DNA of 64,000 nt from Paramecium pentaurelia. Taxonomy: Eukaryota; Ciliophora; Oligohymenophorea; Peniculida; Parameciidae. Shown here one piece after another: positions 11,868 through 23,601 of this stretch (positions are counted from its first letter, which is position 1; every line of letters starts with the position of its first letter). The stretch covers positions 276,532 to 340,531 of the forward strand of contig CAJJDO010000002.1 of the NCBI GenBank assembly GCA_905183005.1, written 5' to 3'. The position numbers and the translations under genes are program-made. Under the pieces are notes generated by a model that made no database searches, was not told the DNA's origin, and was given only the letters and a program-made list of their open reading frames with translations.

Positions 11868-12278
11868 AAAAACTAGATTTTATAAATTTTGTGTAATAAC
11901 TATTAAATTATCAATTCCAAAGAGAAAACACTACTTTATTTAAATGTATACTTATCATCTTAAATATATTAATTGTAAAGAACATAATGATCATCTTATT
12001 ATTAATGAAGTCAAACAAAAACTAATTATCTTTTGAAGATATAAGAGACAATAATTCACATTTTATTAATATATTAATAGTATATGGATGTAAATAAAAA
12101 GGTTATTAAATTTGTAATGGAATATTTTAGATATTGTAAAAGTATATTAGAATTAAAAAATATTAGTGAATATTTGTTATAAAATAATTATATGAAAAAT
12201 GGAAGAATTATGAATTAGATTTTAAATTTAAAGTAAAAAATATTGATTATTTTAATTAATTGTTTTTTTTGTATAATT
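11868..12278. other. Intergenic between two minus-strand genes
   Basis: A+T-rich, with no convincing coding frame. Several short runs of A or T. Nothing else identified. Confidence 0.45.
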
Positions 12279-13321
12279 TCATCTTTGATATAATTCCATA
12301 ATGTTAATGGGTCCATTTTATTTATATTATTATTATTATTAAATTTGATTAGTTTATTACTATAGAAATAGATTTTATTAAAATTATTATTATTATTAAT
12401 TGAAATTTGTATTATTATTTTAGTATTATTGATAATTATATTATTATTATTGCTATCCTAAATTCTGTAAGTAAGCATAATTAGCATTCTTTTAAGGGAT
12501 GGTTTATTATGATTGCATTTATTATTTCTATTATTAATCTGGTTTATATAGATTCAATATATCAAGTTATGGCGATGAATGCATTACATGATTTACTTAT
12601 TATTTTGTCTAATTAAAATCTGTATTATCTTTTTCTGGTGATAAAGAATGAGTTGTTCCATATTATGTATTACTTCCATGCACTATTTCTATTTTAGTGT
12701 CTTTAACACAAAAATTGTCAAATTACTCATTTAAATCAATCAAATCACCTAATTTAACTTTTGGTTATTCTTATTTAGTTTCTATTCTAAAATAGAAAGG
12801 TTTAACAGTACTAAATTGTTATTAAATTTTATATACGTTTTGGTTAACATATATTATTATTTTGGATCAAGACATTATTATTAAGGTATAAATCTCTTCT
12901 TGATATATTTCTCTTAAACAAATCGAATTAAAGAATCTAATCCTGTATTAATTGTTGGTTTGCTATATTATATATTAGAAATAATATATTACACATAATC
13001 CTTAGGCATTGTATTTTCCCAATATGAATTTGCTGTTGCATTTCCAATAGATTCCATAATATCAATATTTTCCTAATACCATCCATCTATATTTGTTGAT
13101 CTTACTCGTGTAACACTTGGACCCAAAGTTCTGTGAGCACCTATCATAATAATAATTACTAAATTACCTGCACAATCCATACAAATAAATATACCATAAT
13201 CCAAACTAACCCATCTAGGACCTTTTGTAGCACAATCAGCACACACTAAATTATCTGGTCGTTTCAGTATTAAACCAAATATTTTTTCTTATGCTTTTGC
13301 TGGAATATGTTATTTATTCAT
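12279..13321 (-). CDS. ArfGAP-domain protein with Gln-rich tail, 319 aa
   Basis: Three introns (27, 30 and 26 nt, all GTA...TAG) give 320 codons. The ArfGAP zinc finger is complete: C27-x2-C30-x16-C47-x2-C50, then AGAHRTLG with the arginine finger at about residue 55, then the VTRVRS strand. The domain stimulates GTP hydrolysis on ARF GTPases during vesicle coat turnover. After residue 140 the sequence becomes Asn/Gln-rich, with long Gln runs written as TAA/TAG and no membrane or lipid-binding domain. The overall shape is like SMAP/Age2-type ArfGAPs. It shares the window with a Sec7-type ARF exchange factor, its biochemical opposite, but the genes are not adjacent. Confidence 0.92.
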
Positions 13322-14523
13322 TATATTTTTAAAATATTGTTTTAGTAAATAAATCTAATTTTAGGTGTTTTTAAAATCAAAATTTAAAGTCTATCTGTCA
13401 TTTCATCATTCAAATTCTATATAAAAATCCCACTTTTATTAGAATTTACAATGAAATTAATATACTTCTAGTAAAAACAAATAGAATATATTATTATAAA
13501 TTGTATATTAAATTATTAATGAAGATTAAATTGATATTAAAATCTTATACTTATATATTTTTAGTAAGGTTAAATAAAAATCGTAATTATCATCCATTTA
13601 AATCTAAATATATTTAAGATAATTTATTGATTGATTTATTCAATGTTAATAAAAAATTTAGAATTTTTGATGCGAGTTTTAGATTTAAACTAAAATTTAA
13701 TTCAGTTAATAAAATTCTAATAATTATTTTAAAATAAATAATGGACTGATATATTTTTATAATTTTATGTAAAATCATCTTCAATCTTAATAAATCATTT
13801 GAGAATTTAAATCATATGTTATAATCAAATATTATCTAAAAATTAAATTACATTTTAATAATAGCAATACATGATTTTTATAATTAATTATTCTGATTAA
13901 AAATAAAATTAATATTTAAATAAAATTATACATGTTAACAAATTCTCAAAATCTGAAATTAAATTATTATTCTATTCCTGATGATTCATTTCATATAAAC
14001 TTATGTAGTGATTATAAATATTATTATGATTTAAATTAGTTAAATGAAAATAGTGTTTTAATCTTTTATGAATCCTATTCACTTCAAAAACTTATTTGAA
14101 ATACAAATTTGAGATTATCATAAAAACAGAATTTCAATATATTAAGTAATTCAAATAAAAAGTATTGAGTTTATAATCATCTTTATCACAAGTTTACTGC
14201 ATAAAATAATATCGAAAATAAGATAAATATTTTTAATTATTCTTCATGAACCTATTATTCAGAGAACATCAGATGTGTTTTGATTCAGAATAAGATCAAA
14301 TGAATTGAATGTTTGAATTAATAAAGACATATATGTTCAATTATTTTATAGAAGTAATATTAAAAGGATATAAGATCTAGATAAAAAACAATATGATAAT
14401 TGATATTCATTTAATGTAATTACGATTATATAAAATTAGATGATGTATTTCAAAGATACTGAATAATGATTAGAATTAGTGATTATAGATTAATAATTTA
14501 TATAATTTAATAATTAGCATATA
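13322..14523. other. Long gap with decayed coding-like sequence
   Basis: 1.2 kb without a confident gene, long for this gene-dense DNA. On the plus strand from about 13,932 a frame begins MLTNSQNLK and stays protein-like for about 55 codons. The same frame then continues protein-like through repeated TGA stops to about 14,460. No set of short introns repairs it. This looks like a decayed gene, though the minus strand also has short open stretches, so the orientation is not certain. Confidence 0.3.
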
Positions 14524-15534
14524 ATGGTAAGGATTTCAATTCCACATATTATAGGCTTCTCTTTTGAATATGGTTTAAGGGCAACCTCTAATTGAAGTGA
14601 CATTAGATGGTGTAGAGACACGCAAGCACACAAGATTTTAGGATAAATAATTGGGGGCTTTGAGGTTACCAGTCTATTCTGTATTTGATATTGAATAAAT
14701 TTTATTAATTAGGGAGATGATGATATATCAGGAGTGATAGAAGTAAAGATGAACAAATAAAAAAAAATAGAACATCTAGGAATTCGTGTAGAGTTGATTG
14801 GACGTATCGGTAAGTATTATATATTAATAAAAGAAATTCTCAATGATCAAAAGTAAAGTTCAGATTTCATGTCAATGTCGAGAGAATTAGAACCATAAGG
14901 TTTTTTGTTTGAGGACAAAACATATAAATTTTAATTTTAGAAGTTTGAGAAGCAATACGAAAGTTATTATGGAAACACAGTTAGATTAAGATACTATTTG
15001 AAAGTTTATATGACTAGAAGTTATGGCAAAGTATAGAAAGAAGTAGACTTTGCTGTTTTGATTCCATAACCAGAATTAGAGGATTAACCATAAACTTCAT
15101 TAAAGTTGGAAGTATATATAAACATAAATTTAATATAGGTTGGTATTGAAGAATGTTTACATATTGATTTTGAATATTTTAAGAGTAGATATCATTTGAG
15201 AGATGTAGTGACTGGAAAAGTGAATTTCTATTTGGTCAAAATCAAAATTAAATATATGGAATTAGCAGTAATCAGAAAGGAATAATATGGATAAGGACCT
15301 CAATAATAGACAGATAATGAGACATTAGTCAAATATGAATTAATGGATGGATGTCCTTAGAAAGGAGAAGTGATTCCAATTAGATTATATTTAAGTGGAG
15401 TAGATGTGACACCATCTGTAAAAAATGTTAGTGGTAAATTCAGTGTCAAATATATATTGAATTTGATATTAGTAGATGAAGATGATAGAAGATATTTTAA
15501 ATAATAAGAAATAACAATTTATAGAAAGAAATGA
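14524..15534 (+). CDS. VPS26: Retromer subunit VPS26
   Basis: Start ATG 14524 is split from the rest by a 28-nt intron, giving MASLLNMVQGQPL. Two further introns (32 and 27 nt, GTA...TAG) yield 307 residues. The two arrestin-like beta-sandwich halves of VPS26 are clear: LGIRVELIGRI, YESYYGNTVRLRYYLKV, then VGIEECLHIDFEYFKSRYHL, IKIKYMELAVIRKE, IPIRLYLSG, and VDEDDRRYFKQQEI near the end. These are the most conserved segments of the family. VPS26 forms the retromer trimer with VPS35 and VPS29 and recycles cargo receptors from endosomes. The C-terminal tail after the second sandwich is nearly absent compared with animal VPS26. Confidence 0.97.
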
Positions 15535-15594
15535 TTAAGTGATTTAATATTAAGTCATCATATATAATAATTATTTGTAAGAGAAATAAATATA

Positions 15595-17305
15595 TCATTA
15601 TTGCTAAATATAATTATATTTTTAAAGTCCTATGTATTAGTAATCGATTATATCACTTACAGATCTGAATCTCTATTATTTCTTTTCTTGTTAATATTAT
15701 TACTATTATTATTATAATTATTCTATCTTATCCTATAATCCACAATAAATTAATTCAGCTAAACTCAATAGAAACTTTTTAGAATCTTCAATATTATTAG
15801 GAGTATAAAAGGAGTAAAAGTGTTATTAGAATTATTATTACTATTATTGTTATTCAAACATTTGTTGTTATAAATATTTTTGTTCTTATATTTCATTCGA
15901 AATTATAGCTCCATTTGCATCAATAAAAGAAGTATCTAAGATCATTTCCTAAGATAATTCTGTTGGACTTTATGAAAATCTTCTATTATGACTTTGAGTT
16001 GTAGTTATTTAATCTTTATTATTGATATAAAATTATTGTAGAAAATAATATTGTTTATTGATTTTCTATAATTTCTCTTGATGTCTTAAATTTGAAGTTA
16101 TTAATATTTAAATTTAATTCTAAATTATTATAAATAATATACTTCTAAATCATCACAATTCCTTTATAATTAATTATTTGCTGTCTCAAGTGTTTTATTT
16201 AATAACATCTCTCTTTAATAGTTCTTCCTCAATTCTTCTATAATTCTTTCATATTTATTTAATTTATCAACAAAATTAGGATCAATTTACTTTTTAATAT
16301 CTTACATCTATTATATCTATCTTTTAGCATTTATCTCTTATATTTATTTTGCTCTAGTGAGATCTAATTTAGGAATGTCCTTCATTTATTTCACTACTTA
16401 ATTCTCCTATTTCAATGGTAAAGGTGACATCAAAGGTGAACTACCAACTGAAGAATTTTTATCATCTTAAGAGGAATTTTCATCTTCTTATTTATTCATA
16501 ACATTTAACAAATTATTTTAGACTAAGATAATAATATTTATGTTGTAATTACATTTAATTAATTATTCTGGTCCTTATTAAAACTGTTATTATTGAATAA
16601 TGAGTTTATTACCATGATATGTCATAGCTGTATTTTTCATTTAAACTAGATTACTCATTAGTTTCTAAATGAATAATCTAAATATAATACTAAATTAAAT
16701 CCTTGTAGTTTTTATTTTTCAGCTTCAATAAGTTTATTCTTCTTAATCTATTCTACTAATTCAAATGTTAGCATTTCTATTTGATTATGAAATTTAATAG
16801 CAATTTTATCAGGTTCACATATTTCTTTGTATTTAATGACAATTCCTGATATTTCATCATATTCAGGTTTGAGTTATTCCATTTTACTTAATTGTTATTC
16901 TGTTTTATTGAGATTATTTTATAATGTTTAGATTTTATTCTATAATGATAAAATTAATTCTTTTTCATGTCGTTAAGCTTCTTCAGTGATTTATTAATTT
17001 ATTAATACTTAATTTTATGCTTGATTCCTTTCTTCAATTAGTTTATCAATTTGATTATGTAATTTAGCATTTTCTTCTTATAAATTTTTCATAACCATCA
17101 ATAAAGCTCTATTTTATTCATCATTATTTTGAGGTGTCATTATTCTCAATGCCTTTTTATTTAATTATAGTAATCCCTTTAATTCATTCATTTATTCAGT
17201 TAATTGTTTATTTTCTTATTTAAGATAATCTATTAGTTCTGTATGTTAATTGTTAGCAATATAAAGACTGTTAGTTATATTCTTTTTAGAATGAGATTAT
17301 TTCAT
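15595..17305 (-). CDS. Coiled-coil protein, 543 aa
   Basis: Minus-strand gene with three introns (26, 30 and 23 nt, GTA...TAG) and an exact frame. Residues 25-190 form a long coiled coil rich in Gln, Glu, Lys, Asn and Leu. A second helical region around residues 290-360 includes KRQIQQMQDIKKQ. Long Gln runs occur near the C-terminus. No globular domain is seen; a structural or centrosomal/basal-body role is only a guess. The start ATG at 17305-17303 overlaps the TGA of the upstream DOT1-like gene in the sequence ATGA. The same frame is open for about 100 codons further upstream without an ATG. A later in-frame ATG (about codon 38) is an alternative start. Confidence 0.75.
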
Positions 17306-18164
17306 AATTATTTTTATTATTGTTAAATCTAATTCATTTTCTTTTGCTATATGTGAATTGTAGCTAATCCCCAAGACAATTGCACTTAAATAGATTTAAT
17401 AAGATTCCAACAAGTCTAAGGTTCTAGTGTTTTAGTAACAGTTATAAAATAAGATCCCTCCTTTAAATCTATAGCCTTTTTACTTAATTGCTTCATTAGA
17501 TCTGGTTCAAAACAAGTAGTTGAAGCAAACAAGAAGGTACCATCACTCCAATCTAACTTGATTTCGTGAATGAAAATTATACTTCTTGGAAATCTCCATT
17601 GATAAATTCAATTTTAGGTTATTGATATTCTTTTATTCCAATCTATTCCATTTCATCTTCAATAAGAGTTTTCTATTTTTCAACTTCTTGCTTTAATTTA
17701 CATGCTTATTCATGCAAAGAATGTAAAAGTTCAATTCCTTTACAAATATCAAATTAATGCATTAATGATGCAGCAATCACACTCTTACCAATACCACTGC
17801 CTAAATCATAAAAGATTCCTCCTTTTTTTGGTTATACTTATTGAAAGACAACAGATAAAGATGTGAATTCCTTTTGTTTTAAAACATATTTACTTACTAT
17901 TTCACCATATGATAGAGAATTGGATGTCAAATGATTTGCCAATCTTTCCTCTCTACTTAAGGTCTAAATATATAACATCATCCAATTTACTCTAGCTCTT
18001 TATAATGAATAATCTTTTGTGAATTTTTCATATAAACTCTTTAATGATTCTTTGGGACATTATGCATAATCTGTTTATTAAGTATCAATTCTACCCTCTT
18101 ACTTTATCATATAAGCTTAATTTTATAAAGAGTTTAGAAATTTTAGAATCCGTGCATGGTCCAT
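17302..18164 (-). CDS. DOT1-like SAM-dependent methyltransferase, 278 aa
   Basis: From ATG 18164. The methyltransferase motif I reads FYDLGSGIGKS at about residues 120-130 and is followed by KGIELLHSLHEQA, matching the DLGSGxG...GIE pattern of the DOT1 family. A motif like EFINGDF comes before the intron, then WSDGTFLFAST and, near the end, LSWGLATIHI. DOT1 enzymes methylate histone H3 on Lys79; whether this copy does so is inference, since the family also has divergent protist members. One 26-nt intron (GTATAA...ATCAAG) is needed to keep the frame and has an AAG acceptor. Its last codons overlap the next gene's ATG by four bases. Confidence 0.8.
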
Positions 18165-18430
18165 TATATAATAAAATATATATTCATAAATAATATATTA
18201 ATAAATTAAATAAATGAATTATGTTCATGTATGTTAAATAAAATAATGAATAAATCTTTATGAATCCTATTAAATAGCTTTAATTATAAAATAGATTTTT
18301 TATTTATAAAATAACTTTAACTTAATTTTAATAATTCATAATAAATAGATTATAAAGAATTTAATCTAATATCAAGTGATTCTAGTAATAACATAAAATC
18401 AGTAATAATAATATAAATTTTATTTATATA

Positions 18431-19658
18431 TCAAACAATTGTAACAGTATAAAATGGTAAATATCTTGCAATTTTTTGTCCAGTAATTTCTAGATACATT
18501 AATCCTTTTTTATTTAATCTATGATGCATAACATCAATTTCAAAATGAATACCATTATAATTAGAATTCTCAGCAAAGAATTTAGATAGTTCCTATGATA
18601 ATTATATAAAACAATAATACCTTTCTTCTAATTGATGCAGCATCAATATGATTAACATATGCTTAAAATATTTCAGTGGCACCACCATCATGAAATGTAG
18701 TTGTGGTTGATCCTTAAGGAACACTTGACAAAGTAATTCTTCTTTTTGGTCTTAATAGAGGTGCCATATTCTATCTTATACAAGCTTCATTGATTCTAAC
18801 TTCAAGAAATGCTCTCTCTTCATGTCTACCTGCCATCACTTCAAGTATCAATTTATGATGTAAAGGATTACTCTTATTCCATAATATTGTGAAATAACTT
18901 CTTATAAAATATCTCACTAAATCTGGTCTCATGTCATAACTTTCAGGATTCTTTAAAATACTCTTTAAATGCATGCATCCTGTATTTTCTGATTTTAAAA
19001 GTGAAGTTAAGAGATCATCTTTAAACTAGAATAAAATTTAATAATTACTGAATTAGGTGGATCAATTAAAGCATCTATTGTCATTGTCATTCCTAATTCC
19101 TTTTCTAAATGTTTTATAGCATCATCATCTGTACACATATAAAATCCATCTTATTTCATATACTATAAATAATTGCTTAAAATGCTATCTACAGTATCCT
19201 AAGTCAATGAAGTATTGATTGTTTATTCATATACTTATAAAGCTAATAAGAACTCACCTGAATCACCTCCTGGAGTTCCCAATACACCTTATTCATTTCT
19301 TCCATCCAAACATGAAAAATGATAGCTGTTAGGATCTCCAAATTATAATTCATTAAGAGGTCCTATAAGATGACGGATTTATTCAAATGATGCAGTTTTG
19401 CCATCATCACCAGCAAAGTCTTAATGTAATTAAACCTTTGTAGGATCACAGAATGTTTCACCAACATGAAGTTATGTAGTAGTAGACTCACATTGACATT
19501 ATGTTTCATATTCTTATGCTATAATACTAATTCAACTGTTATCACTTACAATCAAATTCAGCTCTTCCATTTATTGTTCTTATATCCTTTGGGGATGATT
19601 TCATATTTAACTTAATTTCTGCACAAAATATGGCACTTATTAATAACACAACTATCAT
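18431..19658 (-). CDS. Secreted protein, 381 aa, family unknown
   Basis: Starts with a clear signal peptide (MIVVLLISAIFCAE). Three introns (31, 23 and 28 nt, GTA...TAG) give 382 codons. The mature chain has about six cysteines, several of them in the first 160 residues, and conserved-looking blocks such as LGTPGGDSGEFLLAL and DGFYMCTDDDA. The second half is rich in Arg, His and Leu. No transmembrane helix follows the signal peptide, so it is likely secreted or lumenal (ER, phagosome or trichocyst pathway). I recall no named family with this arrangement. Possible activities such as a hydrolase are not supported by a visible catalytic motif. Confidence 0.75.
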
Positions 19659-19755
19659 ATATATTCGTTTTTTTAAATATATAAATTAAATTATATTTTT
19701 TTCTTTTCTTTCTTTATCAATTTATGTAATTAAATTGTCATCATATAAATATAAA

Positions 19756-21776
19756 TCAAAAAGTATCGTTTAGATTGGTTAATGTAAATTTCATGTTTTT
19801 CTATTTAAAGATAAATGTTTGTTCATCCTTACAAATCACATACAACAATTATTAATTCTATTTTCCTCTTATGTGTATTTCATTATTTATTTGTTTTATT
19901 TAACTATTTGATTTCTCAAATATCTTTAAATATCCATCAGACGTTAATAAGTATGCATCACTTATAGAATATAATTTACAATTTATATTATGAGTCTAAA
20001 TTATATTAATAAATTACTTATTTTTATTTAATCAAACTTATAGGATTATTATAAGTACTTAATTTACTACTAAGTGATTCATTTATAGATTCATCTACTA
20101 AATTTACAATTGACTTTTATTATAATTATTCAATAATATCAGAAATAAATTTTGAATTTAAATTATCACCATTATTAATAGTTTGAATATTCTTAAAAAA
20201 ACTTTTAATAGCATTCTCTTTATCATATTTATTGCTTTCAATATCTAAAATTACTATGGCAAAACAGAACATATGTAATGAATCTTCAGATTTAAATGGA
20301 AATGATTAACTTTTTTAATTAAAATTCAATTCATAATATCTTCTACTAAATTCTTTTACTATAATATCAAGTATATATGGATCATTTTAAACTTATAATT
20401 TATTAAATAGACTATGTAAAGAATTGATTAAATTTTAATTATTAACAACTCTATCAACAAACAATTTTAAAATCATTTACTATTCTTATAGATTCAATTT
20501 AGTTAATAATCTAGATATATTAATCAAGAATTACTTAGATATTTAATATTTATTTTTTTATTCTATATTCTAAAATAACCAATTGATTATTGATTAAGGA
20601 GTGGGTTTAATTATTTAAGTAGAAATCATATAAGATATTCCCATTAAGCATGAATAATTAAATAAATCAATAGCCAAATTTTCAGTACTATAATCATGCC
20701 TAATAAATTTAGCCTAATCAATAAATGTAACTCTCTCTCTAGATGCATTTTACCATAATACTAATTAATTAAGTGAAATCTATATCATCAATATAATAAA
20801 ATACAATTTCATCAAAGAATCGAGGAATAGAATTACAAGGTGATATTAAATTTTTATTTATTTTGAATCCAAGTTCTTTGTTGAAATCAATAATTTCTTT
20901 ACACTCTTATTCAGAAATATTAGATTTAGACAAAGCATCTTGGAAACCAATATTTTCTTTTTCAATTAATTTCAATTTTTTAGGAGTTGAATTGGGACTA
21001 ATCATTTTACTTTAAGATACTTTTTCACAAAAACTATTACATTCATTATTTTTTCTAAACTTTAATAATTTAGAATTACTATCGTTTCAATTTAAGTAAT
21101 TGAAAATACTCTTCATATTATCTTTAGGCTGGATCATATTTTTTGTTTTATCTATCACTAAAGAGTTGTAGATGATCTTATGATTATTTAAATATTTCAG
21201 CTGTCATCTTATCTCTCACCAAATCTTAAGGCACATTACCATCACGATTCCTTGTTCTAAAATCAGCTCCTGATTTCAATAGTAATTAGCAAACTTAAGC
21301 TCTTTAATAAAATGCTGCAACATGTAATGCTTAAATTGATATATAATGTACGAGTCCAGCCAGCCATATCTGTGATATCTAAATTGGCATTGTTATTAAT
21401 TAGTTCTTCTACTACTTATATCGAACCATATCTACAAGCTATATGTCTAATAAGATTATATCAATATATATATACAATGGAGAAGTACGATCCTCATCTA
21501 AAATATTGATATTGATCCCATTATTAAGGTAAAAACGAATCAAACCTAAATTTCTACCTGATGCAGCTTTAAAAAAGTTCTTCTCATTTTCAGTCAAGTA
21601 AGCAGTTGATTGTTAGGTGATTCTTCCTAAATCACATAAACTCAAGTAAAACCTCTAGCTTTGTCATTATCTAGTCCTATTTGAAGTTCATTCAAATCGA
21701 ATCCCTCATTTTCCTATCCCATACAACCCAAACAATTTGCTGGATTTCTTATTTTGTGTTAAATAGTATTGCCCAT
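19756..21776 (-). CDS. Ankyrin-Sec7-PH protein, ARF exchange factor-like, 621 aa
   Basis: Six introns (26, 29, 22, 31, 25 and 22 nt) bring 2,021 bp to exactly 622 codons. MGNTIQHK at the N-terminus fits N-myristoylation, with Cys residues nearby for palmitoylation. Two ankyrin repeats follow (SPLHIACRYG; PLHVAAFYQ). The middle is a divergent Sec7 domain: EFSRRYYELN, then EDSLHMFCFAIVILDIESN and FFKNIQTINNGDNL correspond to the conserved FAxRYxxxN, SIIMLNTDLHN and FIxNNRGINDGxDL blocks. The C-terminus (LYSISDAYLLTSDGYLKIF) looks like a PH domain. Sec7 proteins load GTP on ARF. The catalytic glutamate position seems to be Asp (VQNDPY), so activity may be reduced. Ankyrin plus Sec7 is an unusual pairing. 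Confidence 0.85.
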
Positions 21777-21965
21777 ATTTTATATAAAATATAAATATAT
21801 TAATTATTATTAGAACTCAATTACATATGGACATTATAATTCATAACCATTTTAGATAATAATTTTTGTAATTGTTTATTTTTATGGCTATATCTACTTG
21901 TATTTATTATTTTGATGTGATTTATTTTCATAAATTAAAGATATAAATTTTTTTCAAATTAAATC

Positions 21966-22406
21966 ATGGGAAGAGTTAGAAATAAGACAGTTAAGAAAGC
22001 AGCCAAAGTTCTCATCGAAAAATATTATATGAAACTAACTTCAGATTTTCACTTCAATAAAAAAATCCTATCTGAAGTGGGATAAGTGCCATCAAAAAAA
22101 TTGAGAAATAAAATAGCTGGATTCGCAACACATCTTTTAAAGAGAATTTAGACTGGATCTGTTAAGGGTATCTCACTTAAAGTAATAATATATAAAAAAA
22201 CTTAGATTCAAGAGGAGGAAAGAGAAAGAAGATTGGATTATGTTCCTGAAAAATCTTCAATTGATATTGATAACCTTAGAGGAGATTAAGATGTCAAAAG
22301 AATGCTTGAAAAGGCTGGATTAGAAATTGATATTCCCATTGATGAACCAGTTGTCGAAGAAAAATAATAAAAATAACCAAGAAGAGGATAAAGAAGACAA
22401 TAATGA
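21966..22406 (+). CDS. RPS17: Small ribosomal subunit protein eS17
   Basis: MGRVRNKTVKKAAK opens the protein exactly as in eukaryotic eS17, followed by LIEKYYMKLTSDFHFNKKI, the PSKKLRNKIAGFATHLLKRIQ block and RERRLDYVPEKS. One 24-nt intron (GTAATA...CTTAG) lies in the conserved region and is itself a multiple of three, so both forms are open; the spliced form fits the family. 138 residues, near the usual 135. It is part of the 40S head near the mRNA path. The basic C-terminal tail (PRRGQRRQ) is a little longer than in animals. Confidence 0.96.
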
Positions 22407-22503
22407 ATATGATCATCTAGTACATATATATATATATAATATTAAAGTAATAAGGCAAAATAAATTTTAATCTAAAATTGTATTATATTTAAATAATAAT
22501 TAT

Positions 22504-23600
22504 TCATGCAGATTTCCTTTTTATTTCATTCTCAGTTTATAATCTTAATTATTTTAATAGCAAAATTTTTTATTCATTTACATAATTTGAAATATCATCT
22601 TCATATGTATTGAATCTTTTTGATTTTTATCTCTAAGTTACTTATTACTCCTCCAATAATTTAGTACTTAAATTAGTACCTCTTGTGCTTTCTGCACAAT
22701 TAATCTCCTTAGGATTGTAATAAAAGTTTTTTAATATTGTTTCTTTTGGAAAATTCTCCATTATATTTTATTAGAGAGTTTTAATTTACTGTAAAAATTC
22801 AGCATCTCCTTAACCAAATTCTTCTTCATCAAAATTAAATGAGTAATAATCTGGTTTAAAAGGAGGATCTATCTTTTTAGACAGTAATTCTTTGTACAAG
22901 TATTTGTCACCCCATTAATTCATCCATGGATGTCTTAATAGAGTTTCAATTCTATCGATTCTGTTTTTAGGATTTTTAGCTAATAATCCATTCAATAAAT
23001 CTTTTAGAAGAGAAGACATCTACACTTATGGTGGATAGCTTAATTTCTAATTTAAAATCCTTTAGTAAATTTCATCTGTATTCCTGGAATAGAAAGGTGG
23101 TAATCCAGTTATTAATTCATAAAGTAATGCCCCTAAACAATATAAATCTAATTGTAAATTGTGTCCTTATTTTAATAACATTTCAGGAGCCATATACTCT
23201 GGAGATCCACAAAAAGAATAGGCTATTTCTTAATCTAATTATTTTGATAGTCCAAAATCTGCAATTCTTACATGTCCATCAAAATCGATTAAAATATTTT
23301 CAGGTTTAATATCTCTATAAATTATACTTCTATCATGTAAGTGTTTCATGCCTAAACAGATTTCTGCAAAATAAAAAAATGCTTATTCTTCATTCATTCT
23401 TTTAACCTAATATAAGATTAATAGAAATGGATTACTTTTCTTAATAAGAAGAATAATTCTCCTCCTGAACAATATTCTAAGACAAAAACTAAATATCTTC
23501 TGGATTCAAAAGCATATTAAATTTTAACAATAAAAGGATGATTCAAATTACTCATTAAGTCTCTTTCATTTTATATAATATTTTGTTTATTTTATGATAT
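22504..23600 (-). pseudogene. Artefactual second copy of the AGC kinase 3' part
   Basis: From the lysine strand region to the stop codon (TGA at 22506-22504), this stretch repeats the kinase at 23602-25847 base for base. It contains the catalytic loop, DFG, APE and tail, but no start. It contributes the last codons (SA and TGA) missing from the other copy at the N gap. I read it as one true 3' end duplicated by assembly, not as a separate pseudogene. True gene order would run from 25847 to 23602 and then 22512 to 22504. Confidence 0.8.
22513..23600. repeat. Exact direct repeat, copy 1 (1,088 bp)
   Basis: Identical to 23602-24689 at an offset of 1,089, with no mismatch that I can find. The two copies are separated by a single N. 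This is typical of overlapping contig ends joined without merging. Confidence 0.9.
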
Positions 23601-23601
23601 N
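23601..23601. other. Assembly gap placeholder (single N)
   Basis: The only ambiguous base in the window. It sits exactly between two identical 1,088-bp copies, so it most likely marks an unresolved contig join with negative gap size. Confidence 0.9.

Noticed and set aside
11561..12036. A plus-strand frame with three in-frame TGA codons at positions that look like tryptophan, suggesting TGA recoding.
   Set aside because: The minus strand over the same DNA encodes a clean 246-residue protein with a canonical intron, so the plus-strand frame is an antisense shadow.
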